Positions 33,268-43,800 of a stretch of 64,000 nucleotides of DNA are shown one piece after another. The notes below the pieces were generated by a model. The model did no database searches, was not told where the DNA came from, and saw only the letters and a program-made list of their open reading frames with translations. Source of the stretch: an uncultured bacterium. Lineage in GTDB: Bacteria; Bacteroidota; Bacteroidia; Bacteroidales; Bacteroidaceae. A program made the position numbers and the translations under genes. Each line of letters begins with the position of its first letter. The stretch's first letter is position 1. The stretch lies in contig CAJMPR010000003.1 of the NCBI GenBank assembly GCA_905215345.1, positions 310,001-374,000 on the forward strand, written 5' to 3'.

Positions 33268-34059
33268 CTATTGTTTCTCTTCAACCATATTTAAAAGTTT
33301 CAAATTATTCAGTACTACCTTCTGAGCTACCTGCTGTATGTACTCAGCCTGCTCCGCTTGCAATTCCTTCACATATGAAGTCTGATAAGGTTTCTGAAAC
33401 ATCGCCGAAAAAATCACATTGGCTGCCAAATAAGTTCCCAAAGGAGAAGGATGAGTCCGGTCCTGCCAATACAAAACGTAATCCGGACGTTCAGTACGCA
33501 CCTGTTGCCACGCCATTCCTACCGGAGCGCACCAAGCATTATTCCGGTAAGTCATCTCCAGATAACTAATTTTCAGTCGCTCCTGCATTCCTACATATGT
33601 ATCTATAACAGGATAGTTTGTAATGGGTGTCAGACATCCGTCTTTATGCCCCCAAGTCATATAAAAGATGACATGTGCTTTCGGACTATAAGCATGTATC
33701 AAACTATCAAGCGTCCGTGCATTGGAATATGTTTCCAAGGCAACTACTTCAGTCGGTTTAGCCGGAGCCTCACTATGTTCTTGCAGTATGACAAAGTCCC
33801 ATCCGCCTCTCTTTATTATTTCTATTTCATCTCTTTGCTGCAAATGCTTCTTAAATGAATAACCACCTCTGACACAAGCCTGATAGGACAACTTCATCTT
33901 TTGGGTAGAAGCAATTTTCTGTACATCGCCCGGCAGGTCGTTAAAATGAGTATAGCTATTACCTATAAACAGAACCCGGATTGAGTCGTTCCCATTCCGG
34001 GCATTTACAGCAAATGCACAAATGAGTGCATACAGGAATATAAGAATCTTCTTTTTCAT
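33268..34059 (-). CDS. Secreted SGNH-hydrolase-like protein
   Basis: 263 aa with a signal peptide (IFLYALICAFAVNA). SGNH features: FIGNSYTHFNDLP with Ser35, a WDFVILQEHSEAP block, and WQDRTHPSPLGTYLAA with Asp200 and His203. These are the catalytic triad positions of GDSL/SGNH esterases. It could remove acetyl or other ester groups, or be an accessory protein of the locus. It is the last gene of the susC2-susD2-sulfatase operon, 12 bases after the sulfatase. Confidence 0.75.
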   Translation of the reverse strand: MKKKILIFLYALICAFAVNARNGNDSIRVLFIGNSYTHFNDLPGDVQKIASTQKMKLSYQACVRGGYSFKKHLQQRDEIEIIKRGGWDFVILQEHSEAPAKPTEVVALETYSNARTLDSLIHAYSPKAHVIFYMTWGHKDGCLTPITNYPVIDTYVGMQERLKISYLEMTYRNNAWCAPVGMAWQQVRTERPDYVLYWQDRTHPSPLGTYLAANVIFSAMFQKPYQTSYVKELQAEQAEYIQQVAQKVVLNNLKLLNMVEEKQ

Positions 34060-34071
34060 ATAAACAGCTTG

Positions 34072-35691
34072 TTATTTGCCTCTTTGTGAATCGAAAAACG
34101 CAAGCATTTTTCTTTTCAGCTCATTTTTTACAGCCAAATAATCAACTTCTCCTACAACATTTATAGTTTCCAGCGGGTCTTTTCGGTAATCATATAACTC
34201 CTCAGCATATATTTTTCTTTCTTCAAAAGCGTCTTTGCTGGTAAAATCACTCATCCACATTGTATAACGATAATCTTTTGTACGTAAAGAGTACCCCATC
34301 ACTCGCATATCCTCATCCCCCAATTCGGAAACTGCACCTTTCGCCAATTTACGGGGATATTGACTGACAGCGTAATCATGAATTTCCACTCGTTCATCTT
34401 TCAAAGCGGGCGCCAAACTTATACCGTCAACAGTAGACGGAATACTTATACCGACCAAATCACACAACGTAGGGTAAACGTCCACAAACTCGGCAAGAGT
34501 GCCTGCTTTACCAGGCTCCATTCCGGGGGCAGCAATAATTAAAGGGACTTTCGTGGCTTGCTCAAAATTGGTATGCTTGTTCCATAAATCATGGTCGCCC
34601 AAATGCCAACCGTGGTCTCCCCACAGAACAATGATAGTATTCTTCAATGTTCCGAGGGAATCCAACGTATTGAGCAATTCTCCAATTTGCGCATCTATAT
34701 AAGATACACAGGCATAATAACCATGTATCAGTTCTTTCTGTTTCTCAACCGCCAACCCTGTATTTAAGGTCTGGTCTGTAAAAGTGCACAAATCGGGAAT
34801 ATCCGTATACTTCTTCAACTCTCCACACCGATGATAAGCAACAGAAGGACTATTCTTTGCATGCTTCTGAAACTTGGCGATTGGCATAGAACGGCGGTCG
34901 TACAAGTCCCAATATTTTTGGGGCGCTACAAAAGGCAAATGAGGTTTATGATAACCTACCGCCAGGAAGAAAGGTTGACCAGCCTTTGTCAGTGTAGTCA
35001 ATCTATCCTTAGCTTTCAACGTTACAGCTCCGTCTTCATAAGCATTATCCGGAACATCCATACATTCTACAGACGGTTTGATATATGAAAAGGCATATTC
35101 CATCCTGTCCCGTTTCTTTATGCCTTTCCGCTCTGCTTCCAGCAGATACTTTTCAGCCATAACCTTTGTCTCCGGCTTTTGGTATCTTCCTAAAGCGGGT
35201 GCTCCATATTCCACCGCATAGCAATCTTCTCCCTCCGTATGGGGAATAGTCCAAGACCGTTCCCCATCTTCTTCAATAACATTTGTCGGATGGAAGATTT
35301 TACCTACTGCACTTGTCACATACCCCTCATTCTTAAAATGACCGGGTAGAGTGACTACATCAGGATTGATGCTACGGATTTTCGTGACCAAGTCGTACAC
35401 CTGCGTACGATCAGGGCGTAGTCCTGTTAACAAACTGGCACGGGTGGCACCCGATATAGCTTGTTGGCAATAGGTATTTAAAAAGACAGTACCCATTGCA
35501 GCCAACCGGTCTATATGAGGAGTTTTAATTAACGGACTACCGTAACATCCTAAAACCGGTTTCAAATCATCTACTGCAATAAAAAGCACGTTAGGCTTTT
35601 CCTGTTCCTGATTGCTGATTCGGCTATCATCCGTATGAGGAGCAAACAAGGCAGATGCCAAGCAAACTATATCCAGTGTCGAGGTTATCAT
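34072..35691 (-). CDS. S1 sulfatase, Ser-type, iduronate-2-sulfatase-like
   Basis: 539 aa; N-terminus hydrophobic (LDIVCLASALFAP), probably exported. PNVLFIAVDDLKPVLGCYGS with the metal Asp residues; active-site motif ISGATRASLLTG, i.e. S80-G-A-T-R, where Ser80 should be turned into formylglycine although Ala replaces the usual Pro. AVGKIFHPTNV, VGYHKPHLPFVAP and LWGDHGWHLGDHDLWNKHTN resemble human iduronate-2-sulfatase. It likely removes 2-O-sulfate from uronic acids, a step needed before GH88. Linkage to its analogue is from memory. Confidence 0.78.
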   Translation of the reverse strand: MITSTLDIVCLASALFAPHTDDSRISNQEQEKPNVLFIAVDDLKPVLGCYGSPLIKTPHIDRLAAMGTVFLNTYCQQAISGATRASLLTGLRPDRTQVYDLVTKIRSINPDVVTLPGHFKNEGYVTSAVGKIFHPTNVIEEDGERSWTIPHTEGEDCYAVEYGAPALGRYQKPETKVMAEKYLLEAERKGIKKRDRMEYAFSYIKPSVECMDVPDNAYEDGAVTLKAKDRLTTLTKAGQPFFLAVGYHKPHLPFVAPQKYWDLYDRRSMPIAKFQKHAKNSPSVAYHRCGELKKYTDIPDLCTFTDQTLNTGLAVEKQKELIHGYYACVSYIDAQIGELLNTLDSLGTLKNTIIVLWGDHGWHLGDHDLWNKHTNFEQATKVPLIIAAPGMEPGKAGTLAEFVDVYPTLCDLVGISIPSTVDGISLAPALKDERVEIHDYAVSQYPRKLAKGAVSELGDEDMRVMGYSLRTKDYRYTMWMSDFTSKDAFEERKIYAEELYDYRKDPLETINVVGEVDYLAVKNELKRKMLAFFDSQRGK

Positions 35692-35703
35692 CTTATAGCT
35701 AAT

Positions 35704-37365
35704 TTAGTAATTCGGATTTTGTACTAAACTTCCTTTTGTTTCACGTATATCATAAGCCGGAATGGGATACAATTCATGCTTGCCCGTTTGGAAATATATA
35801 CCGGCCGCCCATACATATGCTTTCAAGGTTTTATCTTGAACGGCTGCATTAAATTTAGTATTAAAATCATCCAACGTATCAGCAAGTTTATTCCAACGGA
35901 TAAGATCGAAACGACGGAAGCCTTCAAAGCCGAGTTCTCTAGCACGTTCTACAAATAAATAATCACGCACGCTTTGTCTGTCGGGAAAATCCGCAAGTGT
36001 AAGGTCTATTGCTGCGTTTGCCGTAGCAGGAGCGTATCCATATCCTCTTCTTTTAACTTGATTCAAACATTCTATAGCCAAATCGTCCAATCGGCCATCT
36101 ACTTCATTAACAGCCTCAGCATACATCAGTAATACATCCGAATATCGCAAAAGGATAAAGTTAATGTCCATGTTTTCCAAATCTTTCGGAGGGCCGGGAA
36201 TCCAATTTCTACGCCACTTACCGGGCGCCCAGTTATAACTTTCATTGCGTGGAATCTCAATTACCTTATCATTAGCATCAATCTTGAAAGTTGCAATTGC
36301 TGTTTTCCTACGAATATCGTCCGCCTCAAAAAAATCATAAGCAAAATGGGTAGTCTTTATAAATGAGTTACCCAAACCATACGATGAATTACGGTGAATT
36401 TCCGGTGAATTATATGAACCAATCTTACTACTATGATCATCTTCGCCCGAAGGATTAAAGAACTGTACTTCATACATTACTTCTTTGGGTTCCATGATAT
36501 TCTCACAGACATTCTTAAACACTTTTTCATAACTTGCATTCAAGGAATGGCGTTGTGAATTGATAAGTTCGGCACAAATCGTTTTTACTTTGCCATAATA
36601 TTCCAAATACTTGTCCGGACGTTCCATCTTTCCATCTTGATTCAATGAATATCCGGCACGAAACAAATAGGCACGTGCCAACAATCCCATAGCAGCCCCC
36701 TTTGTAGGACGTCCTGTATAAGAACCTACTTCATTATACCAAGGCAAAGCAGGCACTGCAGCTTCCATATCTTCCACAATCTGCTGATATATCGCTTCTT
36801 TATCCGTACGAGTCACAGCAAAGTCTGTATTTTTATCGGAAGGAGTAAGTTTCAAGGGAACATCTCCCCATATACGTACCAAGTCGAAATAACAAATAGC
36901 CCGTAACAATCTTGCCTCCGCAATCAAACGATTGAATGTCTCTTTCGCCTGCTCATCCGGCAATTCAACTCGCTCCATATTCTCTATAATACGATTTACC
37001 CGGTCTATCCCCGTATAATAATATCCCCATGCTTCTTCAATCCAATTATGCGAGGTATATATATTATAGTGTCCCAAATCACGGGCCGTATGGCCTGTAC
37101 CCGAACCTTTAATATGACTAAGGTCCGTATCACAATCTACTACCAACATAAAATGCCCGTACGTCATCTTCTGGCTTAGTACTTCATATGCACCATTAAC
37201 CGCCAGTTCCAACTCTGAAACATTATTATAGAAATCCTTTTCATCATAGAAGTCGTAAGCCTCTTCGGCCAAGAAGTCTTTACACGAAGTGAACATAAGT
37301 CCGATGGCTAAAGCCAGAACAGACATAATTGTCATTCTTTTATATATCGTTTTCATAATATTCAT
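35704..37365 (-). CDS. SusD-like glycan-binding lipoprotein (pair 2)
   Basis: 553 aa; ATG at 37356 (MKTIYKRM) is an equal start candidate. Lipobox MFTSC. SusD-like regions: YEVLSQKMTYGHFMLVVDCD, AEARLLRAICYFDLVRIWGD, KGAAMGLLARAYLFRAGY, GFEGFRRFDLIRWNKLADT. It works with susC2, 17 bases upstream. It shares layout with pair 1 but is clearly diverged, so the two pairs may favour different chain lengths or sulfation. Confidence 0.92.
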   Translation of the reverse strand: MNIMKTIYKRMTIMSVLALAIGLMFTSCKDFLAEEAYDFYDEKDFYNNVSELELAVNGAYEVLSQKMTYGHFMLVVDCDTDLSHIKGSGTGHTARDLGHYNIYTSHNWIEEAWGYYYTGIDRVNRIIENMERVELPDEQAKETFNRLIAEARLLRAICYFDLVRIWGDVPLKLTPSDKNTDFAVTRTDKEAIYQQIVEDMEAAVPALPWYNEVGSYTGRPTKGAAMGLLARAYLFRAGYSLNQDGKMERPDKYLEYYGKVKTICAELINSQRHSLNASYEKVFKNVCENIMEPKEVMYEVQFFNPSGEDDHSSKIGSYNSPEIHRNSSYGLGNSFIKTTHFAYDFFEADDIRRKTAIATFKIDANDKVIEIPRNESYNWAPGKWRRNWIPGPPKDLENMDINFILLRYSDVLLMYAEAVNEVDGRLDDLAIECLNQVKRRGYGYAPATANAAIDLTLADFPDRQSVRDYLFVERARELGFEGFRRFDLIRWNKLADTLDDFNTKFNAAVQDKTLKAYVWAAGIYFQTGKHELYPIPAYDIRETKGSLVQNPNY

Positions 37366-37382
37366 AAGTCTATAGTTTTAAA

Positions 37383-40300
37383 TTAGAAAGTAACATTTGC
37401 TCCAAAAACAAATGACATAGCCGACGGATAGGCTCCCCAGTCGATACCCGGTGTTAATCCGCCATTAGCGAAAGTGTTTACCTCCGGATCATAACCGGAA
37501 TACTTCGTCAGTGTATAAAGATTATATCCTGTTGCATAGAAGCGAACAGTTGAAAGATGCATCTTCTTAGTCAAATTCTGAGGAAGAGTATATCCCAAAG
37601 ACACATTATTAATCTTTAAGAATGAACCGTCTTTTACATATCCGGAATGAAAGAACAGACTGGAACTGCCTTCCACGGAAACATAATCACGACCTTTATT
37701 GAGTGCAGCAAGCTGAACGGGGTCATTAAAGACAGATTCGCCCTTATCATTGATGATAGTAAAACGACGCATAGCTTCATCCTTTAATGTGTTTCTCCAA
37801 CGGTTATTAAACTTGGTATAATACATTTCATTCGCACTATAAATCTTATTTCCGATAGAGAAGTTCAGGAAGATGCTCAAGTCAAAACCTTTATAAGTAA
37901 AGTTATTAGTTAAACCACCGTACAATTTCGGATTAGCATTGCCAATAACCGTTCTGTCAGCTTCTGTTATTTCGTCATCTCCATCCAGATTCTCAAACTT
38001 CCAATATCCAGGTTTCGGATAGAAATTCTTGTCGTAAGGAATTCCCTCTTTTACAATATATTTCTGCTGTTTGGCATCATAATCAAAATCATCTACTGTA
38101 TAGATTCCTTTCAAACGGTATCCATACATTTGTCCCAATGGCTGACCGACCTTAATCATATAATCTCCCTTGTTAAACTCGGATGTTTGTGCCCAGCCTG
38201 ACATTAATTCCATATAATCTGTATTGTACAGCTCCTTCACCTCATTCTTATTATGAGACAGATTCAGACTGGTACTCCAAGTAAAATCTTTCGTCTGTAT
38301 ATTATGAGAGGTTATAGCTATTTCAATACCTTTATTATTTGTTTTTCCTGCGTTAATCATCATCGATTTAAATCCTGACAGCAAAGGAATCGGCGCATCA
38401 AGTAGCAGGTTCTTGGTATCAATATTATAAATATCAACACTCAGTTGAAGACGCTGATTAAGGAAACCCATATCGATACCAAAGTTTGAAGTCACATTGG
38501 TTTCCCACTGTAAATCGGGATTGTATAATTGTTTGCTGACAAATCCGGATGCCGTACCTGTTCCATTATAAGGAATCCATACAGAACCTATTTTTGACAA
38601 ACTCTGATAATTATCAACCTTGTTATTTCCCGCAGTACCATAACTCAATCTCAGTTTAAGATTGGAAAAAACATTCCAGTCTTTGACAAATTCTTCTTCA
38701 GAAGCTCTCCAAGCAAAAGATGCCGCCGGGAATACGCCCCACTTGTGGTTCTCTCCAAACTTACTGGATGCGTCTGCACGAACTGATGCTGAAAACAAAT
38801 ATTTATCTCGCAGATTATAATTGGCGCGCATAAAATAAGACAGCATTTTATCACTCTCAAGCCGGGTAATAACTTTGTCCGGACTTGCTCCCAAAGACAT
38901 GTCGGCCAAACCGAAATTTGTATTGTCAAACTGTCTGGCACCGGCTCTCAAATAATCGGTCTTATATTGGATATATTCCTGTCCGCCTACCAATGTCAAG
39001 TGATGTTCCTTATTAATCACCTTATCAAAGGTAACTACATTGTTATACATAAAGCTTTGTTGTTCTTCCTGTTCTTTCCAACCATAAGGAGCACCCGAAC
39101 TCTTAGCCTGCTTTGACCTTTCGGAGTAGAACACATCCGAATTAATGGTACGTTTACGGATACCCAATGTTCCACGGTACGAAAGATTTTTGGTAAACTT
39201 AATTTGTACATCCCCATTGATGGACATAATGCGATTACGTTTGTCCAGTTGTTCACTTGCAATAGAAGCAAGCGGGCTTTGCATCGGGCTGGCCCCTTCC
39301 AACATCAATACCGGGTCGTCATCATCAATCAGCAATTGTTCATCACTTCCATTCTTACCATATGTAGGTCTATATTGAATAATATGTTGCATACGGCTGA
39401 ATGAACCTCCTTCCTGAAGGCTTCCCAATCCTGTAGTTTTCTCATCAATGTAGCTCATATTAGTCGAGAAGTTAAACCAGGAAGTTGGCTCTTGATAAAG
39501 TTTCAAGCGGAAGTTATCTCTTTTCAGACCACTGCCATACCAAACTCCCTTGTCATCATTACGAGTATAGGTAACCATATACTGGGATGTCTTACTACCA
39601 CCGCTAATCGTAAATTTGTGTTGTTGGGTAATTGCCGGCCGGCGTTCAAACACTTCTTTCTGCCAGTCTATACCACTACGGTTACCATATAATGCGCTAT
39701 ATTCATCGAAAGTACCGTAAGTAGGAATAGTAAAATCACGCATCTTGTCGGGTTCATTAATGGAACGCTCGTATTCCAAGTTTACAAAGTCGGCAACTCC
39801 CAGCAAGTCATAATGCTTATTAACTTTCTTGAAGCCAACATACATGTCATAGCTGATATTAAATTTATCGGATTTTCCTCCCTTTGTAGTAATCAGGACT
39901 ACACCATTAGCTCCTCTGGCTCCGTAGATAGCGGTTGAAGAAGCATCTTTCAAAATATCAATTGATTCAATATCACTTGATTCAATACCTTTTAAACCAT
40001 CTTCGCTGGGAAATCCATCAATAATATAAAGCGGTTCGTTGCTTTGGGTAATAGAAGTACCGCCACGCACTTTTATAGAAATATCAGCATCCGGCGAGCC
40101 TTGTGAGCGAATAACCTGCACTCCTGCCACTTTACCACTTAAGGCCTGCGCCACATCGGAAATAGGAACGGCTGCGAGTTCTTTAGAGTTTACAGAAGAT
40201 ACAGCTCCGGTTAAATCTTTCTTCTTAACAGTTGCATAACCGATGGTAACAACTTCATCCAATAAAACCGCATCAGCTTCCAGCGTTACATTAATTACAT

Positions 40301-40571
40301 TCTGCCCATTAACTTTCACTTCTTTAGATTTCATACCTACGTATGAGAATACCAACACATCTTTAGATGCATTACTGACTTTCAAGGAGTAGTTACCATC
40401 CACGTTAGTAACAGTTCCAACTCCGGCAGCGCCTTTAAGAATGACACTACCACCAATTACTTCATAACCATCACTATCAATTACCTTACCAGTAACAACT
40501 AAACTTTGTGCTTGTGTCACCATACTGGCAAAAGTGAAGATAGCCATAATTGCCCATTTAATTTTGTGCAT
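37383..40571 (-). CDS. SusC-like TonB-dependent transporter (pair 2)
   Basis: 1062 aa, signal peptide MHKIKWAIMAIFTFASMVTQ. The regulatory domain and plug are close to susC1 (VTGKVIDSDGYEVIGGSVIL, DEVVTIGYATVKKKDLTGAV, SNEPLYIIDGFPSEDG); the barrel is more divergent and ends MSFVFGANVTF. First gene of a four-gene operon (susC2, susD2, sulfatase, SGNH protein). The shared promoter element with susC1 implies a duplication of promoter plus pair. Confidence 0.93.
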   Translation of the reverse strand: MHKIKWAIMAIFTFASMVTQAQSLVVTGKVIDSDGYEVIGGSVILKGAAGVGTVTNVDGNYSLKVSNASKDVLVFSYVGMKSKEVKVNGQNVINVTLEADAVLLDEVVTIGYATVKKKDLTGAVSSVNSKELAAVPISDVAQALSGKVAGVQVIRSQGSPDADISIKVRGGTSITQSNEPLYIIDGFPSEDGLKGIESSDIESIDILKDASSTAIYGARGANGVVLITTKGGKSDKFNISYDMYVGFKKVNKHYDLLGVADFVNLEYERSINEPDKMRDFTIPTYGTFDEYSALYGNRSGIDWQKEVFERRPAITQQHKFTISGGSKTSQYMVTYTRNDDKGVWYGSGLKRDNFRLKLYQEPTSWFNFSTNMSYIDEKTTGLGSLQEGGSFSRMQHIIQYRPTYGKNGSDEQLLIDDDDPVLMLEGASPMQSPLASIASEQLDKRNRIMSINGDVQIKFTKNLSYRGTLGIRKRTINSDVFYSERSKQAKSSGAPYGWKEQEEQQSFMYNNVVTFDKVINKEHHLTLVGGQEYIQYKTDYLRAGARQFDNTNFGLADMSLGASPDKVITRLESDKMLSYFMRANYNLRDKYLFSASVRADASSKFGENHKWGVFPAASFAWRASEEEFVKDWNVFSNLKLRLSYGTAGNNKVDNYQSLSKIGSVWIPYNGTGTASGFVSKQLYNPDLQWETNVTSNFGIDMGFLNQRLQLSVDIYNIDTKNLLLDAPIPLLSGFKSMMINAGKTNNKGIEIAITSHNIQTKDFTWSTSLNLSHNKNEVKELYNTDYMELMSGWAQTSEFNKGDYMIKVGQPLGQMYGYRLKGIYTVDDFDYDAKQQKYIVKEGIPYDKNFYPKPGYWKFENLDGDDEITEADRTVIGNANPKLYGGLTNNFTYKGFDLSIFLNFSIGNKIYSANEMYYTKFNNRWRNTLKDEAMRRFTIINDKGESVFNDPVQLAALNKGRDYVSVEGSSSLFFHSGYVKDGSFLKINNVSLGYTLPQNLTKKMHLSTVRFYATGYNLYTLTKYSGYDPEVNTFANGGLTPGIDWGAYPSAMSFVFGANVTF

Positions 40572-40619
40572 AATCTAATAAATCTAAGGTTTAACAATTA
40601 GGATTTTTTTCTCCGGAAG

Positions 40620-40727
40620 CAAACATATGATAATAGCTCAAAAAAGGACAGAAACATTGTTTTATATTTCCACACTTTTTCATAAATAAGATGCAAATAT
40701 TGTGTATTTAAGAATATTTTTGTGCAA
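40620..40727 (-). promoter_or_regulatory. susC2 promoter with HTCS operator candidate (site 2)
   Basis: -7 box TATGTTTG (40627-40620). GATGCAAATATTGTGTAT (40690-40707) and TTTTTGTGCAA (40717-40727) repeat site 1 with identical spacing: TTGT at 40700 and 40720, 73 bases from the box. The remainder of 40572-40875 holds the hairpin at 40796 and no gene. Confidence 0.65.
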
Positions 40728-40795
40728 AAAGGCCTCTGGAGCACATGTCAAGGACAACATTAAAATCAATCGTAACAAGCCGATTAATCTTTAAT

Positions 40796-40863
40796 CTCTA
40801 CTTTACGTTCCTAAACCTCTACTTTAGCGAGCTGGAGTAGAGGTTTAGGAACGTAAAGTAGAG
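40796..40863. terminator. Perfect 27-bp hairpin after the HTCS gene
   Basis: Arms 40796-40822 and 40837-40863, 14-base loop; pairing extends by several more bases with a wobble. It starts 13 bases past the HTCS stop. On the plus strand it is followed by CTTTTTATTTATT; the minus side lacks a T run. Loop contains ACTTTAGCGAG, shared with the hairpin at 8317-8345. Confidence 0.7.
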
Positions 40864-40875
40864 GTTAAGCTCTTT

Positions 40876-43800
40876 TTATTTATTACTCTTCCCATACTCA
40901 GTAGGAAGACATCCCATATATTTTTTAAATCGTGCAGCAAAATAAGATGGTGTATTATACCCTACCATGAAACTTATTTCAGAAACAGTATATTTACCTT
41001 CCGTCAATAACTGGCAAGCCCGGTTAAATCTTATCTTGTGAATAAATTCAATGGCAGATTTACCTGTTATAGCTTTCAGTTTCAAATGAAGATTGGAGCG
41101 ACTCATGTTCATTTCACTGGCAAACTGTTCGGTAGAAAATTCCACATTATCCATATTCTTTTCAATGACAGCTATAGCCTTTCGCAACAAATCCTCGTCC
41201 ATCGTATTGTTGGTGAGTTTTTCCGGTTCAATCTCCGTCATATTAGAATAACGTTCAAAAACCCGATAGCGCGTACGCAGCATATTCATAATCTTCGCTT
41301 TCAGTACCGCCATTGAAAATGGTTTAGGTATATAGTCATCAGCACCTACCTGAAGTCCTTCCAACTGATATTTAACATCAACTTTCGCCGATAACATGTA
41401 TACAGGAATATGGCAGGTACGTAAATTCTGCTTAATATGCTTACATAATTTCACTCCATCCATTACGGGCATCATGACATCCGTTACAACCAAGTCCACG
41501 TCTTGCTCTTTCAGAATATCCAATGCTTTCTGTCCATTCTCCGCTTCCAGGATATTGAACTGAACAGACAAACCGCTTATCAAGTATTGCCTCAACTCCT
41601 CATTATCTTCAACAACCAGAATCGTTCCGCGCTTACTGCTATCTTCTTCCTGCAACTCTTCTCCTTCCGGAATATCTTCATCACCAATGTAAATATCACG
41701 GGCATTAGTAGAATATACACGTTGTTCTCCTCCGTCTCCTTTTCCCGCGTGCAGTTCTTCTTGTGAATAAACATCTCTGTCCTGCGGTAGATAAATTGAG
41801 AAAGTGGAACCTTTCCCTACAGCACTTTGCAACGTAATCTTTCCATGATGCAACTCCACCAGGCGTTGAACCAGAGAAAGTCCGATACCACTTCCTTCAC
41901 GTCCATTCTCCACCTGATAAAAACGTTCAAAAATCTTTTTCTGCTTCCCCTCCGGAATACCCACACCGGTATCTGCTACCTGCAATACCAGATAATTATC
42001 TTCCTTAAAGAGTTTTACCGTTATACTTTCTCCTTCCTCTGTATATTTAAAGGCATTGGACAATAGGTTATTCACTATCAAATCCAGATAGTTGCCGTCA
42101 AACAACAGTTCTTCATCCTGAAGTTCGGTATACAGATTATAATCTATATCTTTCTTCTTGGATAGATTTTCGTAATTCAAGAAACAGTTTAGTATTCTCT
42201 TATAGGCATTGCTATAGGCGGGTCTTAACTCAAAAATGCCCAGTTCCGCCCTTCGGTAATCCATCAATTGATTAACCAGATGTAACAAACGATTCGTATT
42301 TCGCTGGATGTACAACAGCTTTTCATTCTCCCAATGTCCGGTTATACGATTCAACAACTCTTGTAAAGGAGCCACAATTAAAGTGAGCGGAGTTCGTAAC
42401 TCATGCGATATATCCACATAAAAACGGATCTTCATCTGGCTGATTTCTTCCTGCTTTTCTCTCTCCAACCTTTCCATACGGATTCTTGCTTGCATACTCT
42501 TACGAAGCCAGAAGAAACGGAAAGCACCAATAATCAATAATATAAAGATTAACACGAACATGAATACCGCCCACCAAGTTCGATACCACACAGGAAGTAC
42601 CCGGATATGAAGCACCGCAGTCTCTTCACTCCATTTTCCATCATTATTTGCTGCCCTTAACAGGAACGTATAGTCACCTGCCGGTAAATTAGAATATGAA
42701 ACCGGAGTTATATCTCCCTGCCTATACCATTCATCATTATACCCTTCCAGTTTATATGCAAACGTATTATGTTTACCGGCAATAAAATTGGACACAACAA
42801 AAGATATTGAGAAAGAACTTTGAGAAGAGTTCAAAGTAATATGCTCCACATTTTGGATATTCTCCTTCAAAATTCCGGTTTCGTCATCGGGCAATACCGC
42901 CTTATTCGAAACTAAGAGTTTATTTATTACAGGTTTAGGAGTATAAGGATTATCAATCAGAGTTTCCGGACGGAATGAAGTTATACCATTAATACCGCCA
43001 AACAACATGTTACCGTTGTTTAGACGACAATAGGACCCGGCATTAAATTGATTACTCTGCAAGCCATCCATTATCGTAAAATTACGCAGCTTACGGCTTT
43101 CAGGGGTTAAACAGCTTAATCCTTGATTCGTACTTATCCACAAACGGCCATAACTATCTTCAAGAATTCCATATATAACATTACTCGGCAGACCATCAGC
43201 CGTGGTAAATTGAACCAGCTTTTCATCACCCTCTTTTAAAGCAAAAAGTCCATTACGTGTTCCAATCCAGATATAACCGGATGTAGATTCATAAAAACAA
43301 TTGATAAAAGACTGTTGCAGTACCGGATCAATCTGAAAGTCAGTATTAACCGACAAGGATGTGTCGACCTGATTATAAACGGAAAGTCCTCTTTCGCCGC
43401 CAGCCCAGATACGTTTTTTAGAATCACGGTAGAGTAGACGATTAAGTTCCTGCATTTTACGCCCTACCATTTCAGCGTCTACCACAGAAAACTTCTTTTT
43501 AGCTATGTCAAAATAAAACAGACACTCCAAGGATGCTACCCAAAGTCCTCCACGTTCATCCGATATAATAGAATAGATATTATTGCTTGGTATATCACTA
43601 TTCTGACGGTTATAAAATTCTTTAGTTCCGGTTTTACGATGCAAAACCATCATTCCGCCGGCATGTGCTCCTACATATACCTTATCATTTGACTCATCGA
43701 CATAAACAGTCTTTATATCTTTAAAAGGAACCCCTTCCGAAGTATCGGAGCCGAATATATAATTCGTATACATTTTACGGGCATTATCATAGAAGTTCAA

